From contig NC_079202.1 in assembly GCF_026745355.1 (NCBI RefSeq), positions 49,627,900 to 49,691,899 on the forward strand: a DNA stretch of 64,000 nucleotides, written 5' to 3'. The position numbers were made by a program, and so were the translations under genes. Shown here piece after piece: positions 24,201 through 34,337 of the stretch. The notes beneath the pieces are model-generated. The model was given only the letters and a program-made list of their open reading frames with translations. It made no database searches and was not told the DNA's origin. Position 1 is the stretch's first letter, and every line of letters starts with the position of its first letter. This DNA is from Beta vulgaris subsp. vulgaris. Lineage: Eukaryota > Streptophyta > Magnoliopsida > Caryophyllales > Amaranthaceae.

Positions 24201-27200
24201 AACTCGTAAACATCAGACCAAGCAAAACCTTGACCGCCTGTTTGGTAGTCGTTAATAAATTTCGGTAATGGGAATAAATTTTAAGTGTAATTTAATTAGG
24301 AAAGCACCCTTAAAATCTCCATGGGGATGCATTTTTTCTCCATGGGCAAACAATCTCACCCATAAACATGTGTTTTTGTCTTTAAAGGGAAGCAATTTTC
24401 ATTACCACTCATTACCACCTACAAGGTGGTATTGGATGAGAATGAAAATTCAAGAAGGAAAGTGGACACTTTAGGATAAATTAGCATTATCATGAAAATG
24501 GACAATAATATTCTTCACAAATTTATACACAAATTCATTTCCATTAACACTATTTGTAACCAACTATCAAACAGGGTGTGAGAGTCAAGTTCTAGTCATA
24601 TATTCTTCCTTAATAACTTATTACAAAATCACTCCTATCTTTCGATTAGGTAAACAATGACCATGATACCTCATGATTGGTTTTCCCATATTCTCATTTC
24701 ATTCTACAAATCCTATATATACATATACTTCTTAACATGTAATGACGTTGATGCTGTTTGTAGTCATCTGAATATCTTCATATACTTTATGGATATATGT
24801 TTTGATATATATAGAGTTTCATTACTCAGGAGACTTTCTATACACATTCACATGCAAATTTATTATCATTATTGACTTATTGTTATAACCAAACATGTTG
24901 ACCTAAAAAATAAAATGATAATTCAGTCCTTTTTTTTCTTGAACATAATAATAGCGTTTGGTTCACATGATTCTGGTATCAAATATGGGTTTAGAATGAG
25001 CAAAACCCATACCTAGTGTTTGTTTTATTATTTAATAGATTTAAAACTCATACCTCAAACCCATAAGGTATGGGGTTTAGAAACTCATAAGGTATGGGGT
25101 TTAGAAACCCAAAGGGGGTGGGTTTGGCTCATACCAATACCTCTAGGTATCAAATAGAAGAAAAAATTTCATTCCCAAATAAAAACCAAACAGATGGTAT
25201 TAGGTATCAAGTTCCAAAATTATACCACATTGATTTCATTCCTCATTCCAAACCCATACCACTATGTGAACCAAATTCCTATTAAGGGGTGTTTGGTTCA
25301 CGAAGTGATATAGTTTTGAAATAAGGAATAAAATTAGGGTGGTATGAGGTTGGAACTTGATACTTAATTCCATGTATTTGGATTTATCTTAGAATGAAGT
25401 TTTTCCTTTTATTTTTATATCTGAAGGTTTGGTATGAATCATACCCACCTTCCCCCTTGGATTTCTAAACCACATACCTTATGGAATTGAGGTATAGGTT
25501 TAGAAATGTAAAATTTTATAAACAAACACTAGGTATAGGTTTTAATCATTCTAAACCCATACTTCATACCTTATTTTTCTCAAGCAAACAACCCCTAGAC
25601 CAGTTGATATAATATTTTTTTGGGGCCTCCTCTCGGGAACCCGTGGTAAGATGAATTATCTCTGGACTGCCCTCGCACAGGGTCCTTGGTTGGTTGATAT
25701 AATATGGATTGTGCATGTATGTGAATAACTGACCACTAGTGTACAGCTCAATAGTCCATTAGCCATCGTTTCTTTGACTAGGATTAGCCATCGTTATTAC
25801 AAAATCAATTTGAGCATACTTTACGCATATGCTGCTCACTGGAAAAACTATTACAATAATAGCAATTTGCAGAACCACTTGCCAATTATATATGCTTATG
25901 AGTTATGCCAGCTCTCTTAATGAATTAATTTGTCGCTTCTTATCTCCAACTCAGCTATATAAAGTGGGTAAGAGTTCATTAGCCATTTTCAGGATAATTT
26001 AGTTTAAAAATGACAATACTAGTTCTTAATCATTTTCGTTGAATATCGATCTTAAATTTCTTTCGTGGTCCTCTTGTGATTTATGGATGTTTTTGGACAT
26101 AGTAGTAGTAGACTTGTACATAAATGCACTATAACATTGTGTAGTTGGTGGATTTTCCTGCTGTTGCGATTGTAAAACTGAGTTTGTTGGGAGAGAAAAT
26201 CATTTTCTAGGAAGAAAATAGCTTTCTTTTGTTTGTATAGGTTACAAAGGGTGGTGAAAAGAATATTAAAGGTTCACAAAAAAGTATTTTAAATGATGAA
26301 ATATAGATGATTCTTTTTACGATTTTTTCACCAACTATTTTTGAGTTTTCAAAAAAAATCACGACGAGATAGGGGAGGGGGCGCGAAGAAAGGAGGAGCG
26401 TTGGGGAATGGGAAATCGAGCTGCGAGGGGTGGGGGAGGGGGGCTGCGGGGGTGGGGGATGGCAAGGGTGGTGAGAGGGTGGGGGAGGGGGTGGTAGGGT
26501 GGTGGGTGGGTGGTGGGTTAGGATTTGGGTTTGGGCTAAGGTTAAATTAGGACGATTAGGATTAGGATTAGGGTTAGCATTATATGGTTAATTAGGGTTC
26601 AAAACAGAAAATTAGGATTCATGACTAATTGTGGTTAACTTCGTTAGCCATGAAGGGTATTTGAGGGTACCATGTGGATTATTGTTAATCTTAGGGGTAC
26701 CCGTGTATTTTGAAAAGTTGGAGGGTACCACGTGAATTGTGTGAAAAGTCGAAAATAATAGGTGAAAAAACCGTTCTTTTTATAATGAATCACACATTTT
26801 CCTCCTTAATTCTTAGAGTTTCCAGGTTCGTTCTCCTTTTCTCAGGCCATTTCCATTTCGCCTTTTTTTATGTACTTTTCTTAGCATTAAATCAAACAAA
26901 AGAAAATTTGAATCTGATTTAGTAACTGATGTGTAAAAATGATGCAGGGATATGCAAGGGAAGTGCAAGAGTACAAGCTTGGAAATGCCATGTACTTCGT
27001 AGTATTGATAATTAGTGCAATCGTATGGCAATTCTTTTACTTAGGAGCAGCTGGAGTCATATACTATGGCTCTTCTTTGCTATCTGGAATAATTATAGCT
27101 GTTGCACTTCCAATTACAGAGATCGCAGCCATTTTTTTCTACCATGAAAAATTTCAAGTAGAAAAGGGAGTATCACTTGTTCTTTCACTTTGGGGATTTT

Positions 27201-27289
27201 TCTCCTATTTTTATGGCGAGGCTAAAGAAATGAAGAAGCAAAAGAAGAGAGAAAGAAATAATACAAATTCAACTGATGTGGAATCATAA
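15276..27289 (+). CDS. PUP: purine permease (PUP family transporter)
   Basis: Three exons: 15276-15552, 16850-17283 and 26948-27289, together 1053 nt and 350 aa. Donors are GTAAGT and GTATGT; acceptors are GTGCCAG and GATGCAG. The protein has about ten hydrophobic segments and family hallmarks: a first helix with [20 protein letters not shown], then [46 protein letters not shown], a last-helix region [16 protein letters not shown], and a charged C-terminus. Plant PUPs carry adenine, cytokinins or related compounds across membranes by proton coupling (family knowledge); the substrate here is unknown. Intron 1 is 1.3 kb. Intron 2 is 9.66 kb and filled with mobile elements, including a full antisense copia element, so long-intron splicing is needed. 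The reading frame is intact. The in-frame ATG at 15162 would add 38 residues but lies above the likely transcription start. Confidence 0.9.
15613..15659. repeat. minisatellite, 7-bp unit
   Basis: Six to seven perfect copies of GTACTCA in intron 1 of the purine permease gene, 60 bp after the donor. Confidence 0.9.
16142..16294. mobile_element. small MITE-like inverted-repeat element in permease intron 1
   Basis: It begins TGTTAGGATATATTTAG and ends with the near reverse complement (CTCCTAAATAAATTCTAACA), about 150 bp in all. The superfamily is unclear. Confidence 0.5.
16310..16382. repeat. tandem duplication of ~36 bp
   Basis: TATATTCTTTATATGCTGCA and the following CTTCATAA occur twice back to back, differing at one base near the end. 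Confidence 0.8.
17584..17855 (-). repeat. 3' LTR of the copia element (19 bp short at its outer end)
   Basis: Matches the LTR at 21962-22237 but starts at AATAAAAGAGG. The outer TGAAGAGTTCGGTGAGGAG seen in the other LTR is absent, yet the target duplication TATAG directly abuts it. Confidence 0.85.
17860..21756 (-). pseudogene. degenerate copia Gag-Pol coding region
   Basis: Begins at an ATG (21756) encoding MAPK followed by a stop and then a typical copia Gag N-terminus ([14 protein letters not shown]). The zinc knuckle [14 protein letters not shown] lies near 20950. The protease region near 20600 has ILDSSASEQ in place of an expected D-S/T-G-A type site. The integrase HHCC finger and core ([16 protein letters not shown]) span about 20130-19408. 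RT starts DYGETFAP near 18685 and reaches YVDDLILAG near 18295. It then jumps directly to the RNase H start [14 protein letters not shown] near 18210, so the RT thumb/connection part is deleted. Multiple stops and frameshifts make it non-coding now. Confidence 0.9.
21962..22237 (-). repeat. 5' LTR of the copia element (complete)
   Basis: Has TG and CA termini and is followed on the element strand by the primer-binding site. About 276 bp. Confidence 0.85.
22243..24236. other. permease intron 2, unassigned AT-rich DNA
   Basis: No exon-like sequence. Around 22890-23220 is a region ending in inverted motifs (CATACTAAATTAGTATGG on the left, TGGTCCATAATAACATTATT on the right), with repeats of TCACTATAT, possibly an unclassified element. 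A pure A run (about 20) lies at 23900-23920. Confidence 0.4.
24237..24575. mobile_element. MITE in permease intron 2
   Basis: The left end CCTGTTTGGTAGTCGTTAAT and the right end (ACCAACTATCAAACAGG) are imperfect inverted repeats around 340 bp of non-coding DNA. No clear target duplication. Confidence 0.55.
24954..25276. mobile_element. MITE, first of two related neighbours
   Basis: The ends GCGTTTGGTTCACATGATTC and ATGTGAACCAAAT are inverted. The interior carries inverted blocks of GGTATGGGTTTAGAA, giving a long potential hairpin. Same family as 25285-25596. Confidence 0.6.
25285..25596. mobile_element. MITE, second of two related neighbours
   Basis: Begins AGGGGTGTTTGGTTCACG and ends CAAGCAAACAACCCCT (inverted). 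It shares internal blocks with the MITE at 24954-25276. The two sit 8 bp apart. Confidence 0.6.
26320..26773. mobile_element. Mutator-like (MULE) MITE with 9-bp TSD, 175 bp before permease exon 3
   Basis: TTCTTTTTA at 26311-26319 and 26774-26782 is a perfect 9-bp duplication. The element starts CGATTTTTTCACC and ends GGTGAAAAAACCG. The termini match the larger element at 34136-35955 over roughly 100 bp, including the GGGTACC motifs and GTTAATTAGGGTT. Confidence 0.85.
26375..26530 (+). repeat. G-rich tract, potential G-quadruplex
   Basis: Dense runs of three to six G (GGGTGGGGGAGGGGGG, GGGGGTGGGGGATGG and more) on the sense strand inside the MULE MITE of permease intron 2. Many sets of four G-runs with short loops are present. 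Confidence 0.7.
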
Positions 27290-27359
27290 ATCATAATCTT
27301 CTCGATTACAAACTATTAATACTTTTCTAAATTAAGCTTATAGCTTACATGTAATGACT

Positions 27360-27499
27360 GAGCAACAGGTGTTGGTCTAGTGGTGTAGGCATCACTTTCG
27401 GAGAATTTTCGAGATCGAGTCTCACCCGTAACAATGTTGGAGTTTTCTTTATTTTCCCAACTTGCTAGGGTTTCTCCGTAATTACCTTTAAAAAAAAAA
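27360..27499 (+). mobile_element. tRNA-derived SINE
   Basis: A pol III box A-like GGTCTAGTGGTGTAGG and box B-like GAGATCGAGTCTC are followed by a 3' A-run. The flanks CTTACATGTAATGACT (27344-27359) and CTTATATGGAATGACT (27500-27515) form a 16-bp target duplication with two mismatches. It lies 70 bp downstream of the permease stop codon, probably in or near its 3' UTR. Confidence 0.8.
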
Positions 27500-27599
27500 C
27501 TTATATGGAATGACTTAATTCAGTTTCTAGGAAATATTATGTAGATTAAGATCTATCTTATTTTTAGAAATTTGAGGGCTATTGACTATTGAAAAAACT

Positions 27600-28100
27600 A
27601 ATATGAACTCGGTGCATACTAATTAGTGTGCACCCGATCTATATCACATGAATTTAGGATAGTGTATATTGATATAAAATGATATAGTGTATGTTAAAAT
27701 GATATAGTGCATGTATATTAAAATGATATAGTGTACCTATGTATAATATAGTATAGCTATTTTTGATAAAGTGTATCTATTTTTGATATAGTGTATGTTT
27801 CTGTAATGCGTTTAAGTAAATATTTTCCTATAGGATACAGTGTACCTAGTTATGATATAGTGTTCCTATAGGATATAGTGTACCAAGTTATGATATAGTG
27901 TACCACTGTATGATATAGTGTACGTAGTTATGATATAGTGTATTTATTTTTGATATAGTGTATCTATATGTATCATATAGTGTACCTATTTTGATATAGT
28001 GTATCTATTTTTGATATAGTGTATAAGTGAGTACTTCTTAACCGGACACGTGCCTGGCTCTGGTCCACACTATTTTTAGTGTTAACCGGGTCTATGCAAG
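27600..28100. repeat. dispersed repeat with (GATATAGTGTA)n minisatellite
   Basis: A 5' block containing GAACTCGGTGCATACTAATT precedes at least a dozen imperfect copies of GATATAGTGTACCTA-like units (27650-28025). The same block and units occur in reverse orientation at 36235-36925. Confidence 0.7.
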
Positions 28101-28109
28101 ACGAATTGA

Positions 28110-28739
28110 ATGACTATTTGGGGTGTGAGCTAACAATTCAACTTCTTCTATGTACCTTTGTGTTGCAATGTAGGAAATGATTTGAAGTGTAATGACATTA
28201 AGATGATGAATATAAATTCTTTTGTAATCATGCAATATTTTAAGCTTGGCAACTACTTGTCCACAATCTGACACCCAAAAAAAAGGATTTACAAAATACA
28301 AATTAATGCTTTTATCTTTTTCAATTCATGGTTTCTACGAAAGGAGAGGATGCACATGATATCATATTATTAGCTTCTCTAGTATCACAACTTTTTAGGT
28401 CTTTTTTTAAATAAGTAGAGTTTAAAAAGTAACTTGGGAGTTGGTAAGTTAGTTATTTAAGATTAAAAAGGAAGAATTGGCTGTTCAAGATCCGGATTAG
28501 GAATGAAGGCCAATAATTTAAGACCCAAAAAACAATATTAAAGGACTTAATAGGCCTAGTAATGCACCGTGAAGTCATGACTCATGATTATACATAATTT
28601 GTTTGCCTCCTTTGTTTTATTAAGGGGTGGTGCATGTGCGAATTTGATTTGGGATTTGTTTTTCTAGAAAGTAATTGGGATTGTGTATTTGTGTCATCAT
28701 TTTAGTAGCATGGAGGTTTTTATCATCCTTTTGATATGT
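28110..28739. other. intergenic, no recognisable feature
   Basis: AT-rich DNA without supported genes or structured repeats. Confidence 0.45.
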
Positions 28740-29735
28740 AGAACTAGTTTTTAGGCTTGTGTTACGTCCAATTCTCAAGTAATTATATCTTTCATTTATT
28801 AAATTTTACTTTAAAATAATAATATCAAGTATCATTTAGTTTAGTGGTTAAAACTTTAATATATATGTTTAAGAGTACAAGTCAAATCTTATACAACACA
28901 TTCTCTATTTTTTTAATTGTATGTGGTATACATAAAGTTAAACACACTAAGGAAAATCGTCACATGGCATCGTTCCTTGTTCAGGAATGCCTTTTTATAT
29001 ATTAACTAGTTATTAAGCTCGGACTTTGCCCCGCGTAAGAAAAAAATTCATTTATTAATATAATGCTTTATGATAAAGACACTAAATACAATTTAGCCTA
29101 GTGGTTAAAACTTTAGTATATGTACTTGAGGTCTCGAGATCAAATCCTATACTATGCAATTTCTTAATTTTTTTTTATTGTACATGGATTACATGAACTA
29201 AAACTTCATAGGGAGAGCGCCACGTGGCACAGTTTTGTAGGCCCACATTATGTCTCGAGTACTTATAGTTATCATTATTAATAATTTACTTTAAAATTAT
29301 ATCACCAAATATTGTTTGGTTTAGTGTTTAAGACTTTGGTATATAAAGTTGAAGGTCATGAGATCAAATCTTATACAAGCATTTACTAATTTTTGTTGTT
29401 GTATGTGGATCATGTGTAGTAAAATAACCTAATGGAGAGCGATAAGTGACATCATTTCTTAGTTAAGAATACCTTTTAATATATTAGTATAGATAGTTTT
29501 TAGGCCCGCTTGCCCCGGATAATCATAATTTCATTTATTGATATTTTACTTTAACATTATAACATACACCAAACATTAAGTGATTAGGACTTTAGTATAT
29601 AAGTTTGAAGTCATGGGATCAAATCTTGTGGCATGCATTTTCTATTTCTTGTATTGTATGTACTCTAAGGTCGAGCGCAACGTGACAAAGTTTTTTTTAA
29701 TAAAAACGCCTTATAATATATTAGTTTAGATAGAT
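28740..29735 (-). repeat. four ~235 bp direct repeats with Helitron-like ends
   Basis: Four diverged units (about 28740-29009, 29010-29250, 29251-29489, 29490-29735) share, in order: a CATTTATTAATA segment, TAGTGGTTAAAACTTTAG, GAGATCAAATC, a TTGTATGTGGAT segment, AGAGCG(C/A)CACGTGGCA and TATATTA. The minus strand of the unit ends begins TCTATACTAATATATTAAAA, which resembles Helitron 5' ends, and CCCGCGT/GCCCCGG motifs before an ACTAGT at 29005 resemble a Helitron 3' end. The TAGTGGTTAA and GAGATCAAATC pair also resembles pol III A and B boxes. Confidence 0.55.
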
Positions 29736-30925
29736 TAATAATTAATATAGATTTCATCGATCAGTAGTCATTAGAATATTTGGCAAGACTGGCTCATTTG
29801 AGCTTAATTTATAACTCACGCTCCTAAAGAAATATGATTTGTAAATCTTTACCCTTATGAGAAATCTAAATCTTTTTCCTCATTTTTGATGTTCCAAATC
29901 TGGACCAATCTTTCCTAATGACATGATCCTATGGTGATATATTACATAACCGGTCTATCAACTGAAAATTACTCTTACAAGCCTAGTAAAAGAACAGATT
30001 AACTCTTGTCAAAAAAGAAAAAAAAAAAATAGAACCAACATACTCCTTGCGGTTTCTAAAAATCCTCCTACTTTTACTTTTCACACGTGTCAATGCAAAA
30101 ATTTGAGCATTGATATCTCTTGTTATATATCTGTAAAAAATTATTAAGACGAATTTAACAAAATCCCGCATGATTATGTTTATCCTTACGTGTAAATTAC
30201 AAACGACTATCAAAGTGAAATATGTGAATAAGAAATATGTCAATACGCGATGATTTTCAAGAACTGGTTGGAGGAAATACCTAGCTAGCTTATAGAGTTA
30301 TAGTCTTATAGAAGTATATACATTATACATCTGATCTATATTTGCTTCCTACTTATTAATTTGTTGTTTCCCTAGATTTTCTAGTATTTTAACTCACATG
30401 AACATACTATAGTCCACTTGCTCTATAAGGTTGAAAAATTCCCATAAACTTCACGTAGTAAGTAGTAACCACTCTTGCAATTCTTTGTCCCCTTCAACAA
30501 CCCCCATTTAGTAACTACCAAAGAAGGTCAAAAGAAGACGATCTGAATGATAGGAGGAAGATAGTGAGGGGGGACCTGTTAAGCACAAAAACGTCCATTT
30601 TTTTTAGCCAACTCGTTCATTGGAAAAAAAACAAAAAAAAACTTATGTCTCACTTATTTTTATTATTATCTACGCCACTTAATTTTATTGATGGATGTAA
30701 ATTAAACTTTGCCTCATTTACTTTTTAAAATAAGCTAGTTTGTTTAAATTTAAAGATATAGACTGTACTAAATTACATGTAATAATACAATATAAGTGGA
30801 ACGGAAAATTTGGGCTAATATTAGTATGGACCAATGTCGAAACAAGAGGACCGAAAAGAAATAAGGTTCTTGCAATTACGTAACTTCCTTTTATTTATTC
30901 ATTTAGTTTCCCACATACACACTTA
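29736..30925. other. intergenic, with a decayed Stowaway fragment
   Basis: Around 30030-30235 the sequence resembles one half of the local Stowaway family (ACTCCTTGCGGTTTCTAAAA, TTATTAAGACGAATTTAACA), but the second terminus is not evident. The rest is featureless AT-rich DNA. Confidence 0.45.
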
Positions 30926-31208
30926 TACAAAATTAATCCCAATAATTTAACTTTAACATTGCACAAAAAATTAAACTAAAAACCCAATAAATGGATTGAA
31001 TTTTTACCCACCCACAAATAACATATACCAAAACATGAATTTCAATCAAGTAAATCATAAGTAAAACATGCAAGCACCAAATTATGGCCAAAACATTTAT
31101 CAGGAATAATATTCCTCTTGCTCATCAGTAGTTCCAAGCATTTGTATGAAGCTTTTGTCCACTATATGAGCTAGGGCTGAGGAAGCAGCTGATGCACAGC
31201 CTTCTACC

Positions 31209-32060
31209 TCAGTAACTTCCTCGGCCTCCACCAGCACCAGCACCAGCACCACCTGCGCCACCAGCACCGTAACCCGCAGCAGCAGGCTCTTCACCTTCTT
31301 CACATGCAGCAGCAGGAGGCACAAGTATTGCCTTCTTCCTCTTAGCTACACAGAAGAGGCAAACAGCCAAAAACGCAAGGAAGAAGAAACCACCTAAAGA
31401 TACACCTACTATCAATCCAGTGTGCTTATTTCCTCCTGGTGGTGATCCACTAGGAGGGGACAATACAATCTCATTTGATGGTGGTGAAGCATACACTACA
31501 GGAGTTGGTGGAATCCCGCCACCACCACCACCACCACCGCCTGGTGGTACACCACCACCACCATGTGGTCGAGGTGGTGTTGCTGCTGGTGGAAAAACAT
31601 TACCATGTGGTTGAGGTGGTGATGCAGGAACAACACCACCAGGTCCTGGTGGTGTTGATGATGTAGATGGTGGTAATGCTGTAGGTGTAGGAGGAACGCC
31701 ACCAGGAGTTTGTGGTGGTGATGCTCCATGACTAGGCGGTGACGCTTCGTGTGAAGAGGGTGGTAAAGGCCATATTGATGGTGGTGATGCATCGCCTCCG
31801 GGTGGAGATGGGGGCCATATTGAGGGTGGTGATGCTGGTGGTACTCCAGTTACTGGAGGTAGTGGTGGTAGTGGTTGTGGTGGTGGTGATGAGCAATGTT
31901 TGTCGTGCCTCGAATGCGGGTGGCATGGAGGAGGAGGTGAAGTAGTGTATGAGTGATGATCAGGGTTTGGTGGTGGTGGTGGTGGTGAGGAATAGATATA
32001 AGGTGGTGGTGGTGGTGATGGGGATGGCTTAGAGTAGGAGTATTCCTTTAGTTGGCGCAT
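31209..32060 (-). CDS. proline-rich single-pass membrane protein, TED7-like
   Basis: Single-exon frame of 283 aa from the ATG at 32060 (MRQLKEYSY). Residues ~12-210 are proline-rich with SPPPPP, PPSIWPP, PSHGASPP and GG-rich repeats, like cell-wall extensin-type proteins. One transmembrane helix follows at about 215-238 (GLIVGVSLGGFFFLAFLA, then VCLFCV), then a KRKK stop-transfer and a short Ala/Gly-rich tail. The layout, and especially the VGVSLGGFFFLAFLA helix, resembles TRACHEARY ELEMENT DIFFERENTIATION-RELATED 7 proteins, which link the plasma membrane to secondary-wall formation in xylem vessels (from memory). There is no obvious cleaved signal peptide. The C-terminus may be frameshifted in a GGTGCT repeat: another frame stays open to 31100. 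A TATATAA box lies 105 bp upstream. An ordinary LRX/PERK-like wall protein is the alternative. Confidence 0.75.
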   Translation of the reverse strand: MRQLKEYSYSKPSPSPPPPPYIYSSPPPPPPNPDHHSYTTSPPPPCHPHSRHDKHCSSPPPQPLPPLPPVTGVPPASPPSIWPPSPPGGDASPPSIWPLPPSSHEASPPSHGASPPQTPGGVPPTPTALPPSTSSTPPGPGGVVPASPPQPHGNVFPPAATPPRPHGGGGVPPGGGGGGGGGIPPTPVVYASPPSNEIVLSPPSGSPPGGNKHTGLIVGVSLGGFFFLAFLAVCLFCVAKRKKAILVPPAAACEEGEEPAAAGYGAGGAGGAGAGAGGGRGSY

Positions 32061-32164
32061 TTTCAAGGGTAGTATGATTTATTTGATAGATAGATGGATA
32101 GGTTATATTTTAAATAATGGTAGTGTTTTGGACTTGTTGGAAAAGTGAACCAACTTTGGGGGCC

Positions 32165-32171
32165 TTATATA
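32165..32171 (-). promoter_or_regulatory. TATA box of the TED7-like gene
   Basis: The minus strand reads TCTATATAAGG, about 105 bp upstream of the ATG at 32060, a typical plant spacing for a short 5' leader. Confidence 0.6.
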
Positions 32172-32681
32172 GAGGGTTTTAGCAGCCTATGTTTTTCAGT
32201 CACATGCTTATTCCTATATTAAACGTTTTTCTTGGGTCTTTGAAAAGCCATAGAGGGCATAGATATATATGAGATTAAGTATTTAACATTTTGGATATTG
32301 TTCCATATAAAATTTCAAACTGGTTAGTTAACATTTACATGATTTTACTGTTAAGATACAAATTCTCATGTATTCCTCAAGTTCATAATCATCTTTCACA
32401 TATATAATGTCTCGATCATAGAGTTAAACTATGTAAGAAAAATCATTATCATGTGTGAATTTCTTCAATGTATATTTTTAAATTATTGATTTCTAAAGTT
32501 TCATTGATAAGTAATTAAAGATATTTATAATTAAGGATGTACATTAAATATCATAAGAGAAACAGATGGAAAGAATTAGGATGTATGATGTACTTTACAA
32601 GATACATCAAATTGGACAACTTATAAGAACATTACATTCAATAAATACTAAAATTGCAAATTAAAATTAGGATTTAATTTT

Positions 32682-32723
<42 letters not shown>

Positions 32724-33228
32724 TTTTCAAGTATTCTTTGGAAAAAACCACAAACTTAATTTTATTTGCAAGACGGGACCATTCCCTTTTTTCAGTATGG
32801 TTTTCAACATTTAAGTGGTTGAAGTAATGTCTAGAAAAGGTTAAAAAGATAATTAGCTTTTGAAGTAGTAGTATTTGAAATAGCTTTTAAAGGTAGAATA
32901 TAGTTCATGCGTTTTTTTTAAATAATCCAACGTTTAGTTTATCGAAAACTAATCGTTTTATAAGTTATATATTTTGGCAACTAATCTTTAACCGCTTACA
33001 TTTAATTGTAGATAGCTATTATAACACACTATCAACTCAAACAATCGCTATAGTTGTTGAAAAAAACCTATACAAGTGAATAAGTGATTCTATTCATTTG
33101 CTTATAGGCAAAATCAAATTAGGAAGACAATGAGATAATTAACTAAAATGGACGGCTGATCGAGGTCATAGATGAACATGTATTTAATCATTTCTGAGAG
33201 ACTGAGACTGGACTACCTACTATTTCTA
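32172..33228. other. intergenic, with a 36-nt A run
   Basis: AT-rich DNA. An uninterrupted A36 run at 32684-32719 could be the tail of an old retroposed sequence, but no TSD or source sequence is evident. Confidence 0.45.
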
Positions 33229-33231
33229 TTA

Positions 33232-33639
33232 GGCTCTGTTTGGGGAAGCATTTCAGGTGACTTAAATGATAAGGTGCTACAATTTTAAGTCACCTTATAT
33301 GATTAGTGGTGTTTGGTGGAGGAATTTAAATAATATTTAAGTCCAAAATTTGACTGAAATTGAGTTGGAGTAAAATATAGCTTCTGAGATCAGGTGCTGA
33401 AATTTTTTATTATTATTATTTTCTTTTTATCTTTTTAAGCCTAAAAAAATATTTTTCTTTTTATGTTTTTAAGTCTAAAAAGATATTTCAGCTACAGTCA
33501 CAAATAATATTACCAAACAGGTTATGTAATCAGCTAGCTTATCAGTTTCAGCACCTTAACAGTTTCAGCTGCTACCTAATCAATTTCAGCCACCTTATCA
33601 GTTTCAGCTCCATTTCAGTCAATTTTGCCAAACATAGCC
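33232..33639. mobile_element. Tourist-like (PIF/Harbinger) MITE
   Basis: 408 bp with ends GGCTCTGTTTGG and CCAAACATAGCC (inverted), flanked by TTA at 33229-33231 and 33640-33642. Repeated CAGTTTCAGCACC(T)TA motifs occur in the right half. Confidence 0.85.
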
Positions 33640-33642
33640 TTA

Positions 33643-34135
33643 GTCTATTACTATATGTCCAGCACTCCAGGCAGCTTGATTTCAATATAATGTACAATAT
33701 AATGCTTTCTTGGATGCAAGTTTAAAATCTTGTAACGAGTCACATTGTAATTAAAGAAATCAAGGTTTGCACTTTGTACTTGCCTCAGTTCAGGGCAACT
33801 TCTTGGCAATTGTCATTGGTTTTTGCCAGCGAGTTAACGCAAACAACTGTTCAACAAATCTTCTTTGCCCCTCATTTATACTTCTAAGATAACTAACTTT
33901 CTAACATGTGACGCGTGAGATGATAATTTTTCATTTTGATATTTTGTAATATCGACTAGTTAGTTTTACATACACGCAATACATACAGCAACCACTCATT
34001 ATAATAGTTTAAGTTGACATTTTTTCAATAAATATTTTGTTTTGTTCAACTTATTGTAAGTTATTTTCGGCAAAAAAAAAAAAGTTCAAATCAGTTTAGA
34101 TAGTTCATATAAGCAAAAATAGCATTATATGCACG
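33643..34135. other. intergenic, no recognisable feature
   Basis: AT-rich DNA between two transposable elements. No genes supported. Confidence 0.45.
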
Positions 34136-34337
34136 CGATTTTTTCACCAAGTATCCACGAGTTTTCAGAAAATTCATCACGTACCCTCGTACTTTTCGAA
34201 ATTCTATAGATACCCACGAGTTTCATGGTAATACATCAAAATGTCCTTAATGACTAATAATAGTTAACTCAGTCAGTCATTAACCTTTTTCTTTAAAACC
34301 CTAATTAACCTCTCACTCTCTCCCTAACCCCTAAAAT

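Noticed and set aside
28790..29735. CRISPR-like reading of the four regular repeats
   Set aside because: Units are ~235 bp, diverged, and in a plant nuclear genome; they are tandem TE-derived repeats.
31420..31945. Several open frames on both strands across the TED7-like gene (Gly-, His-, Val- and Met-rich)
   Set aside because: They are shadows of the proline-rich codon repeats; only the minus frame with TM helix and TATA box is coherent.
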